Below, piece after piece: positions 6,110 through 6,501 of a DNA stretch of 6,501 nt. The stretch comes from Gemmatimonadota bacterium. Lineage in GTDB: Bacteria; Gemmatimonadota; Gemmatimonadetes; Gemmatimonadales; GWC2-71-9. The notes under the pieces are model-generated. The model was not told the origin of the DNA. It saw only the letters and a list, made by a program, of their open reading frames with translations, and did not search any database. Made by a program: the position numbers and the translations under genes. Every line of letters starts with the position of its first letter. Position 1 is the first letter of the stretch. The DNA lies in the NCBI GenBank assembly GCA_003220855.1, contig QHTP01000095.1, forward strand, positions 1 through 6,501, given 5' to 3'.

Positions 6110-6501
6110 GACTCTACGGTGGCCACGCTGCGTTTCGACTCGGCGCGCGGCGCGCTTACCGTCCTCGACGCACGCTCGACCGTACCCGCTGAATGGACCG
6201 GCACGAATTACCCCGCCGACATCCACGTCGCATCGTCTGGGCGCACCTTGTACGTGTCGAACCGCGGCCACAACAGCATCGCCGTGTTCTCCGTGGACTC
6301 GACGGGCGCGCTCGCGCTCGAGCAGGTGGTCTCCACCGAGGGCGATTGGCCGCGCAACTTCAGCCTCGATCCAAGCGGGCGGTGGCTGCTCGTCGCCAAT
6401 CAGCGCTCCGACTCCGTTGTCGTGTTCGGGCGCGATCCGGAGAACGGCAGGTTGACACCCACGCGCCAGCGGATCGCGCTACCGAGCCCCGTCTGCCTGC
6501 G

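Larger units (their letters stand above)
5446..6501 (+). pseudogene. Tat-exported lactonase (6-phosphogluconolactonase/YbhE-like propeller), internal out-of-frame deletion, end cut by window
   Basis: Residues 1-30 hold a twin-arginine signal (R14-R15 in ARRDFLAVSA, then a hydrophobic stretch), so the intact protein would be exported folded. From about 38 the chain matches the seven-bladed lactonase family: LLYVGTYTE, NPSFLALHPNGRTLYAVNE, GGGAPCYVSVD, ALLVANYAGGSVALLPI, EAPHAHC and FALAADLGADRVFVYHLD (to residue 218, base 6099). Frame 1 then turns into unrelated arginine-rich sequence and stops at 6190-6192. Frame 2 resumes the family pattern at INELDSTVATLRFD (from 6098) and runs through NYPADIHV, GRTLYVSNRGHNSIAVF, WPRNFSLDPSGRWLLVANQ and PSPVCL at the edge, close to the usual C-terminus. 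The blade between, with the usual GPRH..FHP..GR motif, is absent, so a plain one-base frameshift does not explain it. Intact relatives hydrolyse sugar lactones or have unproven lactonase activity. It is either a real pseudogene or an assembly/sequencing collapse; if the latter, the gene is functional. Confidence 0.85.

Noticed and set aside
6100..6192. Arginine-rich C-terminal tail of the lactonase in frame 1 as a real alternative C-terminus
   Set aside because: The tail matches nothing in the family, while frame 2 over the same bases gives a clear propeller sequence that continues to the window edge.

Overview
The window is GC-rich (about two-thirds GC by eye) and densely coding, with genes separated by only tens of bases. 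Several predicted signal peptides end in A-Q type cleavage sites (PLAAQ, TLSAQ), Shine-Dalgarno sequences are weak or absent, and there are many secreted hydrolases. Together this suggests a soil-type bacterium of the Gemmatimonadota or a similar lineage. That placement is inference from style; no marker gene is present.

Layout. Positions 1-813 (minus strand) hold the first 271 codons of an exported acetamidase/formamidase-family protein, cut by the left edge of the window. A 69-bp divergent spacer (814-882) separates it from a plus-strand series: a cytosolic dienelactone hydrolase-family protein (883-1629), a large exported S9/DPP-IV-type serine peptidase (1671-3998), an exported metal-dependent amidohydrolase of the D-aminoacylase / D-glutamate deacylase type (4010-5449), and a Tat-exported seven-bladed propeller lactonase of the 6-phosphogluconolactonase (YbhE-like) family (5446 to beyond the window). 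The plus-strand gaps are 41 bp, 11 bp and a 4-bp ATGA overlap, so the four probably form one transcription unit.

How they might work together. All five products hydrolyse amide, peptide or ester/lactone bonds, and four carry export signals. A plausible but unproven reading is a scavenging set for peptides, N-acyl-D-amino acids and small amides at or outside the inner membrane. No regulator or transporter is visible to confirm this.

The most notable observation is in the lactonase. Its reading frame breaks near 6097-6101. The two halves, each a good match to the family, are joined without the roughly 35-40 residues that normally lie between them. This looks like an out-of-frame internal deletion of about 100-120 bp (or an assembly collapse), so the gene is annotated as a pseudogene. 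I see no mobile element, CRISPR array, RNA gene or convincing undescribed system.
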